DNA of 64,000 bases from Micropterus salmoides (taxonomy: Eukaryota; Chordata; Actinopteri; Centrarchiformes; Centrarchidae), in the NCBI RefSeq assembly GCF_014851395.1, contig NW_024041150.1, positions 2,418,001 to 2,482,000 on the forward strand. The letters run 5' to 3'. Under the pieces are notes generated by a model. That model saw only the letters and a program-made list of their open reading frames with translations, made no database searches and had not been told where the DNA came from. Each line of letters begins with the position of its first letter. The first letter of the stretch is position 1. A program made the position numbers and the translations under genes. This document shows, piece after piece, positions 37,339-49,085 of this stretch.

Positions 37339-37365
37339 GTTTGTTTGTTTGTTTGTTTGTTTTTT
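37339..37365 (+). repeat. (TTTG)n microsatellite
   Basis: About five to six TTTG units ending in a T run, roughly 135 bases upstream of the ccdc172 start codon. Confidence 0.95.
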
Positions 37366-37569
37366 ACATTGCAAATAAGACTATACTCCTGATAAAAGAT
37401 GAACCATTATATTTTATTTTGTTTATTTATTACTTTGACATGCGCAGTTTTGTGAAACAGAAAAAAAAATGCCGGAAATGCTTGTTGTGGTGCTGCTAAG
37501 TTACATTAGTCAAGTCCCGGTAATTGCTAGCACCAGTAATATTATTTGTAACGTTAGTTAACGTCAGCT

Positions 37570-37735
37570 GCAGTACATTTACTCATTTAGCTGACGCTTT
37601 TATCCAAAGTTGTACCGTACAATACTACTGTTATATATGTCAAGAGTTTGCATGCATCTGGAGCAAACTAGGGTTTGCTCAGGCAGTGGGAATCGAACCC
37701 AGACCTCCCACATCACATGCGTGTCTTATCCACGT
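37570..37735 (-). repeat. tRNA-derived SINE-like repeat
   Basis: The - strand carries GGTTCGATTCC at 37699-37689, a perfect tRNA/Pol III B box, in GAGGTCTGGGTTCGATTCCC. Downstream is the fish tail block AAAAGCGTCAGCTAAATGAG (37603-37584). A tRNA-like head plus this tail is typical of fish SINEs. It lies about 370 bases upstream of the ccdc172 start. Confidence 0.6.
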
Positions 37736-39839
37736 GGAAACTCTGTTATAAGTGGTTAAATTAACGTCTGACTTTTTTCTTTTTTTTTAATTCTCCATTG
37801 CTGTCTGCTGTTGATAAGCAGTGTTAGCTAACAGTGGTCACCTTAGGTCATACATTAAGTTAACGTTAGACTGTCATTGATCACCTCCCACTTGAGTGTT
37901 GAACGTGTTACTGCTGTATCTGCACAGACCGCTTTCTCAACAGTAATCCACTGAGACCCGCTGCAGTAACATTTGTCACACAATTCCTGACTTTGACCAA
38001 TTTTCTCCTTTCACCACTGGTACAGGAGGAAAAAAGCATTCTGATCCGGTGCCATGGAGCACATTACAGTGTGAAACGTTAAATGACCCAAGGACTACAT
38101 CATAGTGACATTCATTTGCAAAATGAATATCGCATATTGATTGAGGCTTTTCATAAATCACCAGACTGAGCCGTTCCCCTGACTGGCAAGGCTCCCTTTG
38201 GAGACTACAGAACAGCAAAGTCATCAAATTGCAAGCAGACAATTAGCCCAGATATAGAAGCCTGAGCCTGTCATTCATTTGGAAACACTTTCTGTCTTTC
38301 CCCCCCAAGTCATAGCCTATTATAAAAAGAAATAGCTGTGGACAATGGCCTGTGGCATATCTATTTAACAAAATTGAAAGTAATTTTGAAAAGTGACTGT
38401 AAGTTGCCTTGCAGGAGTGATTCGTCGTGCTTACCTAATCACAGGTTACTTTTCAAAAAGGGATTTTTCTCTGACGTTCAAATGAGGTATTTAATCCAAT
38501 CTCTGAATGAACCAGCTCTCTCCCCCCTCCACCTCTGTCTGTCTGTGTGTGTGTAAAGTTGATTTACTGTGCATCCTTGATTGATTCGGCCCAGTCTTTA
38601 ATAATGCAGGGAGAGGCTCATTGACATAGTCTGGTCCCATGTATTTAGCCAAGTGGATTAGCCTCTGAATAGACCCTATAAGCAATCAATGAGCTATAGG
38701 AAGAGTTAATGTTACAAGTCGGATGATGCATCATCCCTGTTATTAAAATCAGGCGTTGTTTGTTAGATTTCAAGTCATTTGATAATACACCAATCAATAG
38801 ATGTTTGGAAGTGTGATGCTCTTATTGGTTTTTTGACTCCCAAAATAAACTATCGAGCGTGAAAAATGTAGTATTCTTTAAAAGTATCAAAAGGGGTTTA
38901 GTATGATAACTTTTAACAGCCAACAGATGGCGACAGACGCACGGTGTCCACTCTCCTCTGTGTGTGCAGGATTTATCCTGCAGCGCTGCGCTGTCAGGCT
39001 GCTTTTGTTGAAAAGTGTTTTTTGTTTGTTTTTAAAAAGAGCCCATAACCCCTGATGTGTGTCATCAACACTCTATACTCTTTGTAGTTTGGTACACTGT
39101 TGCATAACACTTTGTTTGTGTTCAGTTGCACATGGTATGAACATTATAGCAAACAGGGAGGAGCCAGGCACATGCTTGAAATATCATGAATAGGCTCCGT
39201 GAGCGACGTTCACTCCATTAAATATGTCCATTTGTCACTCAAGACGAGTGGCAGGCTACTCCAGTTTAGAAGGGGATTCCGATATAACTAATTGCCATAT
39301 AAGCTACTCCGCAAGTTGCTATATTAAGCCATAAAAATGCACTTGAGTCGTGCTCTTTGCCCTCTTCCTGTCAGCACAGCTACACTGAAATGTAAAACCA
39401 GCCCACACACATCAAGAGTTGACAGTGGTGGTTTCAACATCTTAAATGCAACAACATGCCATCTGTGGTTATCTGGCTATGCCGATGTGCATTTTAATGG
39501 ACTGTAACAGTGATATGGCTATAGGCTACATGGGCCTATATATAGGCTATAGCCTAACTTGTGTGAGTATGTAAGATGGAAAGTTTAGTCAAATTAAACA
39601 CCAGAAAGACTAATAACCCTAAGAGGTTTGTTGTGAGTGTGCAACTCAGCAGTGATGGTAACCCTTCAAAAATGATTATCCCTGTGATATTGTCTATCCA
39701 CTGGGATTTATGTCTCCGGTGCTCATTAGAAAGTTAAGTGAGCTTAAAACTAATTGTGTGTTTTCTGTGCTCCCATTGCAATATTACCATAACAAGTTTG
39801 CTGTGATAGGAAGGCATATATTTGTAAATGTATGATAAG

Positions 39840-40300
39840 ATTACAGTACTTTAGTGCGAGGGGGAAGCTGGCACTCTCCCGCTGCTGAATGCGCGAGACA
39901 GCAGTGGGGCTCCAGTTGGCTGTGTGCGCTCAGACGCACAGACGCAAGCATCCCACTGGCTGGAGTTGGAGGACACTCGCCCGTTTCGCTTCCACCGCTG
40001 CTCTGATCCCCTTGTCTTTGTCTCCCGGCGGTGAGAAGACCACCCGCACGGGAGGGAAAGAAAGAATCACTTCTCTTTTTTTGTAAAGACTACTTAGAGT
40101 CAGAGAACTGTGCAGAATCGGGACTGGACACTTTTTGCAGGGGAGATTATTTCTCGCATGAGGCGTGCTGGATCTGTTCTGTACAGCGGAGCGCACACGG
40201 CTACGTCTTTTCAATGGATTTCAATACAGTGGAATTACCCTGGGAATTAAACTACTGTTAAGTCGCTTTTAGTTCGCAAATTTCGTTCCAACAAGGTTTT
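39840..40300 (+). promoter_or_regulatory. gfra1 promoter / 5' UTR region
   Basis: A GC-rich, CpG-containing stretch immediately upstream of gfra1, in contrast to its AT-rich surroundings, without a clear TATA box. It probably holds the transcription start and 5' UTR. It contains upstream ATGs, including a 15-codon ORF at 40214-40261. The exact start site cannot be read from sequence. Confidence 0.5.
40214..40261 (+). other. Upstream ORF in the gfra1 5' leader (15 codons)
   Basis: ATG at 40214 (context TCAATGG) runs 15 codons, MDFNTVELPWELNYC, to TAA at 40259-40261. It ends 39 bases before the first gfra1 ATG and is in the same frame. It would be in the mRNA if transcription starts upstream. 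A role in damping translation is inference. Confidence 0.4.
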
Positions 40301-40364
40301 ATGTTTCACATGGAGAGGAAGACGATGACCCTCGCGTTACTGTATGTCCTTCTGCCTCTTTTAG
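40301..40364 (+). CDS. gfra1: gfra1 exon 1 (signal peptide)
   Basis: In-frame ATGs occur at 40301, 40310 and 40325. The stretch from 40325 (MTLALLYVLLPLL) aligns best with the mammalian start and has an A at -3, so the true start may be 40325. The 40301 start adds eight residues. Donor TTTTAG/GTGAGT. Confidence 0.85.
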
Positions 40365-42174
40365 GTGAGTTTCACTTTAATTATGAGCACCAACAGCAGT
40401 ACGTTTGATACAAATTCATCCCATACGTACGTAGACTACATACAACATTTAGTGGTTAATTGTCTCTTACGGTAATAAGGGGGAGCCAGCAGAGACAGCG
40501 GCTGCTCACTGATTCTGGGTAACGCAGAGAAGAGCCCACTGTACAGTGGTCCGAACTGCTTCCAAACGACAATCAGCTGTCGCTGCCTAATCCAACAATA
40601 GTGACTGTAAAAGCACGTTTTCCTCAGCATGATGGAACTGCCAGTAAACTATAGCTGTGGATCACAAAGTTGTCAAGTATGAAACGGCTTTTAATCAAAG
40701 TGGATATGCAATGATCCTAGTGGCGTCACAGATGTGTTTTTCATGTCACTGGATAGCCTGCATGCTGATATCTGTCATATTTAATCCCTGAAAACAGCTT
40801 GCAAAGTGGCTAAGATCTGAATATTTACTGTGAACAAACAACCGACAAAGGAGATTGTTACTTATATTATTATTTATTATTATAAATGTCACTTCTGCTT
40901 CCAGATGTGTTGTCTTATGCCGAGGAGAACCTGCGTGCTGGGGCCACCCGGCTGGACTGTGTCAGGGCCAGTGAGCAGTGCCTGAAGGAGCAGGCGTGCA
41001 GCACCAAGTACCGCACGATGAGGCAGTGCGTGGCCGGCGGCAAGGAGAGCAACTTCAGTATGGTTGCCGGCCTGGAGGCCAAGGACGAATGCCGAAGCGC
41101 CATGGACGCACTCAAACAGAGCCCGCTGTACAACTGCCGGTGTAAAAGGGGCATGAAGAAAGAGAAGAACTGCCTGCGCATATATTGGGGGATCTATCAG
41201 ACATTACAAGGTTGGTTTTGTGCTTTTGGTGTCACTCTTTCTTGTCCAGAACCACCCCAAGACACACCCTCCTTTACCAGATTCTGATTTGCTCTAAGAC
41301 TTATAAGATTATAGACGTGTTATTTTTGTTCAAAGGACTATCAAATAATGAAACAATAGCACAATATTGCTGCTTTTTATTGTCCTGGATGCCATAATAC
41401 TCTACAAAGTCCCTCAGGGGTCTTTGTTTGGGTGGGATTGCTACATTTGGAGAACACCCTGCAGCTATAGTTAATGTGAAATAGACATTCCCCTAAGGGT
41501 TTGTAATCTGTTTTGTAAAAGGGTGAGATGATTAGTCGCCCCAGCTCCCCCCACTGCTGTATGGAGGGGGCACCATTAGTCCTCACCCTCCCTCCCGTTC
41601 CAGCTCCATGACCCTCCCCATCCCTGCCTACCACAAGCACAAAATCTCAAAAAGTAGCACACAGCTATTTATCACATGAGATCATCACTCAACTTTCATT
41701 CAGATTTGCCCCCCGACTCAGTTCACAGCCACAGTCCTGCGGAGCCGAGGTACTTTTTGACCTCCTAAATCACTTTCTTTGAAGGTAATGGAGCGTGAAG
41801 CCCCTCAGCGCTGGCATTGCCATCTTAAAGTGTTGATCATTGCAGGGGGGGGGCTTTTAGTCCCTAAACTGCATCCAGCCCATTGCCAGTGTGTCGACTT
41901 CCAGTTGTGCAACACAGCTGACCAACCTGCCTAATCAAGCGTGTGGCTGTGTGCCAGCGTGGATATTGACTGACCCAAATAACCCATGTCACATGCAAAC
42001 CAGTGTGAGGGGTGAAGAATGATAAAGAAAACAGGAGGGGGTTCAAAACATATCTATCTGTCTATCTATCTAATGTGGTTATCTTCCTCACAGGTAATGA
42101 TTTCTTGGAGGATTCTCCGTATGAACCCGTGAACAGCCGTCTGTCTGACATTTTCCGCTTGGCTCCCATCATAG
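40301..42174 (+). CDS. gfra1: gfra1, GDNF family receptor alpha-1, 5' part (exons 1-3; continues past the window)
   Basis: Coding exons are 40301-40364, 40905-41210 and 42094-42174, joined in phase 1 at both junctions, giving 150 residues. Residues 1-27 are the signal peptide. Residues 38-124 form cysteine-rich domain D1, with Cys at 40, 47, 53, 63, 84, 99, 101 and 111. The signature runs include CLKEQACSTKYRT, GLEAKDECRSAM and CRCKRGMKKEKNCLRIYW. Exon 3 is the D1-D2 linker, DFLEDSPYEPVNSRLSDIFR. These match GFRA1 rather than GFRA2-4, in particular KKEKNC and LEDSPYEPVNS. One N-glycosylation site (NFS) is at residue 71. The family is a GPI-anchored co-receptor that presents GDNF to the RET tyrosine kinase at the cell surface. 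D2, D3 and the GPI signal lie outside the window. Teleosts carry gfra1a and gfra1b; I cannot tell which this is. Confidence 0.96.
40905..41210 (+). CDS. gfra1: gfra1 exon 2 (cysteine-rich domain D1)
   Basis: Acceptor TGCTTCCAG/ATGTGT and donor TACAAG/GTTGGT, 306 bases. It encodes the whole first cysteine-rich domain with eight cysteines. GC content is clearly higher than in the flanking introns. Confidence 0.97.
42094..42174 (+). CDS. gfra1: gfra1 exon 3 (D1-D2 linker)
   Basis: Acceptor TTCCTCACAG/GTAATG and donor ATAG/GTAAGA, 81 bases, phase 1 in and out. It encodes NDFLEDSPYEPVNSRLSDIF, then RLAPII. A (TCTA)n run sits just upstream in intron 2. In mammals an alternative 15-base exon (five residues, DVFQQ) follows here; it was not found in the window. 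Confidence 0.96.
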
Positions 42175-43499
42175 GTAAGAATAAAAAAATTCTTCTCTGT
42201 GGAGGCTTTCACTCCTTCCCTTAGTATTTTTTTCTCTCCATTGTTTCTTTGGTCACCTGTCTCAGTTGAGATACGGTTAAGCTCCAAGCTGTGCATGCTC
42301 TCACCGAAGGTTATCTGTGTGTCAAGTGTTTATCCTCCCTCATCCTCTCCGCTATCTGTCTTTCTCTCCGCTTGTTCTCGCCCCAGCAATATTGCATGCT
42401 GGCTGGAAGTGACCTTACACGGGGAGCTATAGTTCTAGTCTCATCAAGCAGTGGAGAAATGCTTCAGATGTAGAGGGGCTCTGTTTTTGCTGGTGTATTT
42501 CACTGTGCTTGTGGACAGCTTCCTCTTGTGGCTGTTTGAATCCACTTGTTGAGAAGAGTGAGTGTGTAGCTTTGTGAGTAACGTGGGAGAGCATGACAGG
42601 CATTTTTCTGTTCACATCTGTGTGTGGGAGCGATGCTGACTCGAGCCTCTAGATGGCGATGTTATTCCCTTCTTCACAGCTGCTCAAGTACTCTGTGCTC
42701 CCACAGTTGAGACTAGTATTTGAGAGCCTGATCTATGAATGTGGCGCAATCATGTAGCTGCTTACACTTTCATTATTACACTGCAGGTGATGAGCGCTGT
42801 GTCAAATCAAACAGACAAGTTCTGCCTCCACATCATCAAAAAGCAAGGCTGATATTTTGACCCCTTTTGATAGAGAGGAGCCTTTTCTTTCTGTTTCCTC
42901 TGTCATTTTTTTTTCTCACAATGGGCTGATTTGCCCCAAACCAATGCCTCTGCCAAAATAGGGTGAGATCATAATGTGGGTGGTGAGATAGAGATAAACA
43001 AAATCTTGGACTGGGTACCGACTTCATGACCAATTTGCTTCTAAAGAAACATCGGCTGGGAAGCCAGCTTTTTTTCTAAAGCCTATTCTCTCCTCTTGCT
43101 ACTCTCTACAGAAAAAGAGGGACAGCCTGTACACTATATAGGCTGTCTCTGGCCCTTAATGCCAGTCCCAGTAAGGGCGAGACACCCACCATCCATCAGT
43201 GCTGAAGCATGGGCAGCACAGGATCATTGTTCACATTGCAGGCAGGTGACATCTCTCGACAGTCTGAGCTGTAGGTTCCAGTAGTGTGAACACACAGATT
43301 TATGGTGTCATTCTCATAGTGAAGGCAGGCACTCCTTATTTGATGACCAAATGCCTCTATGTTGATAGATGGCTTTGCTCTTTTTGTAAGAGGCAGAGAT
43401 CAGACAAATCAGCTAAATCTTCTGAGAGAAGTCAGAAAAAGTAAACATAACTTTGTGTAAGATACGATAGATAATTCTTTATTTATTTAGATGTGTGTG

Positions 43500-43845
43500 T
43501 GTATTTGTGTGTATATTTTAACATAACATCCATCAACGGTTATGTAATTAAATTAGAGTTATGGAGAGAGTGACTTTGGGGCATAACAGAAGTTGAAAAA
43601 AAGTTCAGATTGAATTCTTGATTGGTGACAACAACATTGGGGGAGCAACAAATAAAAAGGAAGCGAAGTTGAATTCAACGGAAATAAAGAAATGATTCAG
43701 GTTAGCATGATGGCTTTGTTTATTTCACAAACACAAACAAATCATGCTACCTTGCGAGAATGCTGGATTTGCAAGATCACGCAAGAATCCAGCTCTGATT
43801 TCCTACATAGCCCACCCTGTATATAGATATCGCCCAACCCTAGTT
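43500..43845. repeat. Probable DNA-element remnant ending CGCCCAACCCTAG
   Basis: The stretch ends TAGATATCGCCCAACCCTAG, which reversed is a frequent fish transposon start (CTAGGGTTGGGCGATATC). The left boundary cannot be placed. Confidence 0.35.
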
Positions 43846-46800
43846 TCCCTGTGTGTGGATGATGAGTAATGGGTTAGCAAGAAATGGGTAAGTGAAGACA
43901 GAGCGGAGGGACAATGCAGAAAGGGATAAGGCTAGAAGGAGAATAGTGTCATCATTAGAGGAGAATCATAGAGCAGGAGCAGAGAATGTAGGGGTGAGAG
44001 GAGAAGGCTGCGGGGGTGAGGGTTAATCGGTGAATAGCAGGGTAAGGCTAAGAGGACGGGGAGCACAGAAACAGAAAGCATGAGATCACTGCCTCCTCTG
44101 CTCTTTCTGTAGAAATTAAAGGGCAAGGTGACAGGAGAAGAGGCAGAATGATTAGAGCTTCGAGTTTGTTTTGATCATACAGAAAGCCTTATACATTTCG
44201 TGTGGCACACTGAAGAGAGCAGAGAGCTGGAAATATACACAAAAATCCACAAGAGCATATATAGTTTTATAGGGCACCAATATGAAAAGTACTCTCTGGG
44301 GATTGTTGTAAATTATGCAAATGTAGGTCTTGTTTCACACAGAACTTTATATTGGAGGAAGGAGTCATATTAGAGTACTGCACAATAAGCAATTTGATTT
44401 GTTTTTCTCTTTGTCTATAGGAGTACGCTGTATATACCTTCAGTTTAATGCTGTAAGATAAACCATTACATGCTAACCTTTATTGTAGTTCATAGTGCAA
44501 ATAAGTAAATGAAACAATTTTACTTTTGCGGGATGCTCTTTCGTCTGCAGACACCAGTTTGTGAACCACTTATGATCCGAGTCAGCAGTCTGTGGTCAGC
44601 CACCTATTTCAGGAGGCTCTCTGAGCGTGCCTTATGTTTGTCTCAGTCAGGCAGTGCGACTCAGTGATCCCAGGCTATAGGAACAATAGGCAGCCACGAT
44701 GATCCTGTAATTCCATAATCATCCCCATGTCTCTGACTAATCTCTTGTGACACCCAGACATACACTCAAACACACACACTGTTGTGTCCCGAACACCTGT
44801 TTCCAGTGAAACGCCCATATTCGTCCGACTGATTGCATTACAGAGACGTTCAGGGTGTTGTCACAAAAATACTGTATGTGAAGTGGATATATGCAATGCC
44901 TTTGCTGATTTACAGAAAATCATTACACGCTGCTTAACTGAGATTAACATTTAAACTCTGGAAGTTTACTTTTATTATCAATAAAACACATATTGGATAG
45001 AATATGTTTAAAACGCTGACAAAGCTTTAATAATCAACTCTAACAGAATAAAAAAAAAAAAATGAAATGTAACATTCTAGATAATAGATGTGCCCACATG
45101 CACACAAAACACATCAGTGGCTTAATTTAGCTAATTATTTTCAGATCTTTACCGGGGGCAGAGTGCCTGTTCCTCTGGGGTTGAGTTCAGTGACTCACAG
45201 TCAAGTGTGAACAACTAACTTCTCTGCACCAAAAAATTAGCAATTACTGTTGCAGTAGTCTACAGTGGCCTTTTAGAGACAAAAAATATAGGCATAATGC
45301 TTAGATATACTGTAACTACAAAGCTGCCTGTGCAAATTTGTTATTTTGATAATCGTGAATGTTTAGAGAGAATCATGTTGGTGTCTGAGGCCTGATGTAC
45401 TCTACACTGTAACACCTTTAAGAATTTGAGATTGCTATACGTTCTCAATGGATTTCAGAAGCAAATACAGATTGAATGGCATCTTGTCTATTTTTCTAGT
45501 CCACTGTGTCCAGATCAGCATGTTTTTGCAGCTTGGAAGTTGCTGGAAGTGTTGCAGGAGCAGCAACACTGCTTTTCCTGTAAGCTGATGTGATGAATCA
45601 ATAGATGACACATAGGAGGCTATTCTCCATTAGTTTACGTACCACACATACAACAACTACTGGAAACATTGGATTCCTTTACGCAGGTGATAGCTATCAT
45701 ATTTTCACATTAGTGTTGGAAAGGTTTTTTTCACAATACAGACACAATGTAAGTCCCTTTGAAAGTTGTCGTCTCCAGCATGTTCATTCTGGTTACGAAG
45801 TGACGAGAGCAGTAAATTTTGAAACCTCTGAATGTGACCTGTGCACACTGGGAAATATTAAATATATAAAACTCATTTAACACATCAGTTGTGGCGGAAG
45901 TAAACAAGCCTCTTTCTGCGTTTACGGATACAACAGAGCATGTGCACCTGTGCCTTTTCACGTTTTTCGTTCCATTTTTAATTCAGGCTGTTGATTGCTC
46001 TCCTCAGTTTCCTTTCCCTACAAAATATCCCTGTGTTCAGTCCCTTTATCCTTTTCTCTGTATCTCTCTTTAGCAGCCCTACCTGTTTTGATGTCTCTGT
46101 TTCAGTTCATTAAAGGGCTCAGTGAGTTCTGCTGCCAGGCGGAACCTTTGAGACCTCAGCCTCCCTATTTGTAGAAAAGTGTGCTTTCACTTTTCATTCA
46201 GCACATACAACATGCATGACATACACAAGCCTTCTATATGCTTATGCCTGTGTAAAAAAAACAAAAGCTTACTCTGCACAGCTTTTTCTTACTGCATATG
46301 TTGCATTTTCATGATCTGATGTTTCGGTGTGTTACCTTTTATTTTTTATTTTTATCTTAGAGAGATGCTAGCTTTGTAAAATGCTAGCTTTAGAAATCAG
46401 TGAACAAAAAGGTAGTCGTCACGCTGAGCAAAAACACAATACTTTTCTGTCGCACTGCATGAGTTCATATGAGCTTAGAGGAAGGAGAAAGCAGAGTTTA
46501 GATGGAATGGCTGCACTTCTCTTCACCAGTTGCCCGTGTTTGTGAGTCACTGATCCATGCAGGAGGGAGCAGCATAGAAACAGAGAGCATTATTCTGAGA
46601 TTAAAGTGGACTTGGAATTACTGCCACACCATTTGGCCCAGGCAGCTGGAAAATCAAAGCAGTGTAGGAAATGGATGGATACACAGCCTTGGTAGTTTCG
46701 TATTACTGTATTCATGAACACTTACTGTTTCAGGTACTTTTCATGTCCCTTTCAAAACATTTCTTCTCTTCATCTGCTGCTTCTTTTTCTTGTCCTTCTG

Positions 46801-47633
46801 CATCATCTTTTTCTTTGAATATCTAAAAAAGATACTGCTTAGCTCTCCCCATCATGACCTCTCATTTTTAATTCCTAAAGAGTGACAAAGCACAGCTGAG
46901 GTATGCTTGACTTCTTCTACGTCTGGGGAATGGTTGGTTTGAACTAGTTTGGAAACATTTTGGCCTACGGCCACAAAGATTATGATGCATGATCGCTCTG
47001 TTTGCAGATAAGAGGCCATTATATTGTGTGAGCCAATTGTCATTTCACACAAGTATGATGAGAGAGAGGTGAGAGAAATGTAACGCGAGGCAAAAAGTGA
47101 CACTGACCGTAGTCGACAGTCTGGGCAGCAGCCAAAAGTGACTTAACGTAAACACAGCAGCCGTGGTTAAATTATGGGGTGGCAGTGGGTGAAAACGGAT
47201 AAGAACATCACAGATTCAAGGAGGGGCAATCTATGAATACAGATGAGTTTATACACATATACACATATCATTTTCACTCTGGCCTGCGGACTGACCTTTT
47301 ACAGTTGTTTGGCAGTTTTGAAGTGATAATGGTGATAATTGGCAGCACTTATCTTAAAGCACTCTTTGTACTTTATACACTTTATAGTAAACTGGGCAGT
47401 GTTTGAGATTTACAGCACAGTATGATGTAGCGCACAGAATTTTTAAACTTGTCGAAAACCCTTTCTCCACCACGTCTTTCCCTGCCCTTACATGTCAAGG
47501 GCATCAGTTACTGTTACTCAAATTCAGCTAAATTTAAACAGATTTTCTTGAGTGATAAAACTGTTTATCACCAACCTGTTTCAGATTTTCTACAAGCCAG
47601 CATGAAGTAATCAGGAACTGTGTTCACTGGTTG

Positions 47634-48123
47634 TAGGGCTTCAGCTAACGATGATCTTAGTAATCGAGTGTTGTACAGATTATTTCATCGATTTGTCTGT
47701 TAAGAAGTACTTTTGCTTGGCGGCGCCGCTGCCCCGCCGGTACTGGGTCAGCTGTTAAGTTAACTCATGCCTGTGACGTACAACCCAAACTCACAGCCCA
47801 ACCAGGTGGAGAACAACAAACGCACATGTGGACATTTTCAGCTGAGGACTGCGGCTTACTTTTGCCTTCAACTCAACAATCAGTCATGATTTCAGTTAAA
47901 TGCTAAAGTTGCTGTTACTGTTACCTTGTCTGTTGTCCGCTCTGCGGACTTGATGCTAGACCGGGTGCTTTCTGATCAGATGCCGTTTGCAAACAGCGCT
48001 ATCATAATCACGTCGTGTTCGCTTCATCACAGCGTAAGCACGATGTGCGACAGTAATAAATGTCCCTCGATGCTTTTTAGTAATCGAATTAATCGATTTA
48101 ATCGATGACTTGTTTCAGCCCTA
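47634..48123. mobile_element. Inverted-repeat hAT-like MITE in gfra1 intron 3
   Basis: It begins TAGGGCTTCAGCTAACGATG and ends ATCGATGACTTGTTTCAGCC then CTA. The last part, reversed, reads TAGGGCTGAAACAAG. ATCGATTTAATCGAT-type runs lie inside both ends. Flanks ACTGGTTG and ACTGGCAT could be a worn 8-bp duplication. No frame survives. Confidence 0.7.
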
Positions 48124-48380
48124 CTGGCATGTAATGATTTTTTCCCCCTTTGCTGTAGATTGATGTCTGTTTGGCTTAAACTCTCCTTAAGCTGCGTCTT
48201 CTTCCCAGTTGGCTGGTACAGCAGCTCTGTATATATCACCCACTCACCAATTATCAGCCCCAATACACCAAAGCTCAATATTGTGTCTCTTCCATGTGTC
48301 AAGACTTCAAACACATCTTGTCCTCCTCCCTCCTACTACTGAAGTCAACCTTGAAGCGCAGTTGCAGTGATGTGTGCATA

Positions 48381-48399
48381 TGTGTGTGTGTGTGTGTGT
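48381..48399 (+). repeat. (TG)n microsatellite
   Basis: Perfect TG run of about nine units. Another short TG tract lies near 48620-48637. Confidence 0.95.
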
Positions 48400-48959
48400 A
48401 TTGAGCGTGAAAACATCTGTAAGTGCGTGGCCCGGCTGTCAAGCCAAGGCAGCGCTTCAAATCCCCCTGTGCTGACACGCAGAGCTGAGAGGCTGTCAGC
48501 ACCACTCAACCACTGGCTGCAGAGGAAGTCACTCTCATTATGAGCTGCCAATGTTTAGAGATAAGAGTGTCTACCGCTATCTCTTTCCCTGCTTGTGTTT
48601 GTGTGTGTACGCCTGCATCTGTGTGTGTGTGTGTGTTTATGTGAGAGATAGAGTCAGGGAGGGAATGCAGAGGAGTTACAGAGGTAGAAACATACTTTAT
48701 TGTGCTGTATCTTTTGGAGAGAGAGAGACTGTATCCTGCCTGTTCTCTTAACTTTATTTTTACTTAACAGAGTTGGTTGACTGAGCACGCTCGTTCTTTT
48801 TTCTGCCATTCCCTGCTTCACGCTTATTCAGTCAAATGTATATGTAGCTGGGAGTTGCTCTGGATATAAACATTCCTACACTGTTTGCCACCTAACAGAT
48901 TTAGTGTTTACTTTGTAGAAGTTGTTGAAAGAGTGGGCGTTCTCTCACTTGCCTTTAGC

Positions 48960-49085
48960 TTAGTGATGCATCAATCCGATACACTGGATTGGGATTGGCA
49001 CCGGCCCTGACCTTAGTAAATGGATCAGGTGTTGGCCAGACATGATCAGTCCTTTCAGATATTGATAAACGGATGGTTTACACCA
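48960..49085 (+). repeat. Teleost dispersed repeat (GATGCATCAATCCGATAC type)
   Basis: TAGTGATGCATCAATCCGAT followed by GGGATTGGCACCGGCCCTGA resembles the end of a fish DNA element whose consensus reads GATGCACCGATCCGATACTGG or similar. Only one end is recognisable. Confidence 0.5.

Larger units (their letters stand above)
37205..39839. other. Divergent intergenic region between ccdc172 and gfra1
   Basis: About 3.1 kb separates the two start codons. It holds the (TTTG)n tract, the SINE-like repeat and then repeat-poor sequence; 38555-38710 and 39150-39420 look complex enough to be shared regulatory DNA. Control of either gene from here is inference. Confidence 0.5.

Noticed and set aside
40031..40261. 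76-codon open frame just upstream of gfra1 as an alternative N-terminus
   Set aside because: It ends at TAA 40259-40261 before the gfra1 start and lacks likeness to GFRA N-termini; only the short uORF within it was kept.
41185..41397. Open frame overlapping the end of gfra1 exon 2
   Set aside because: Shadow frame of the exon and the start of intron 2; no independent support.
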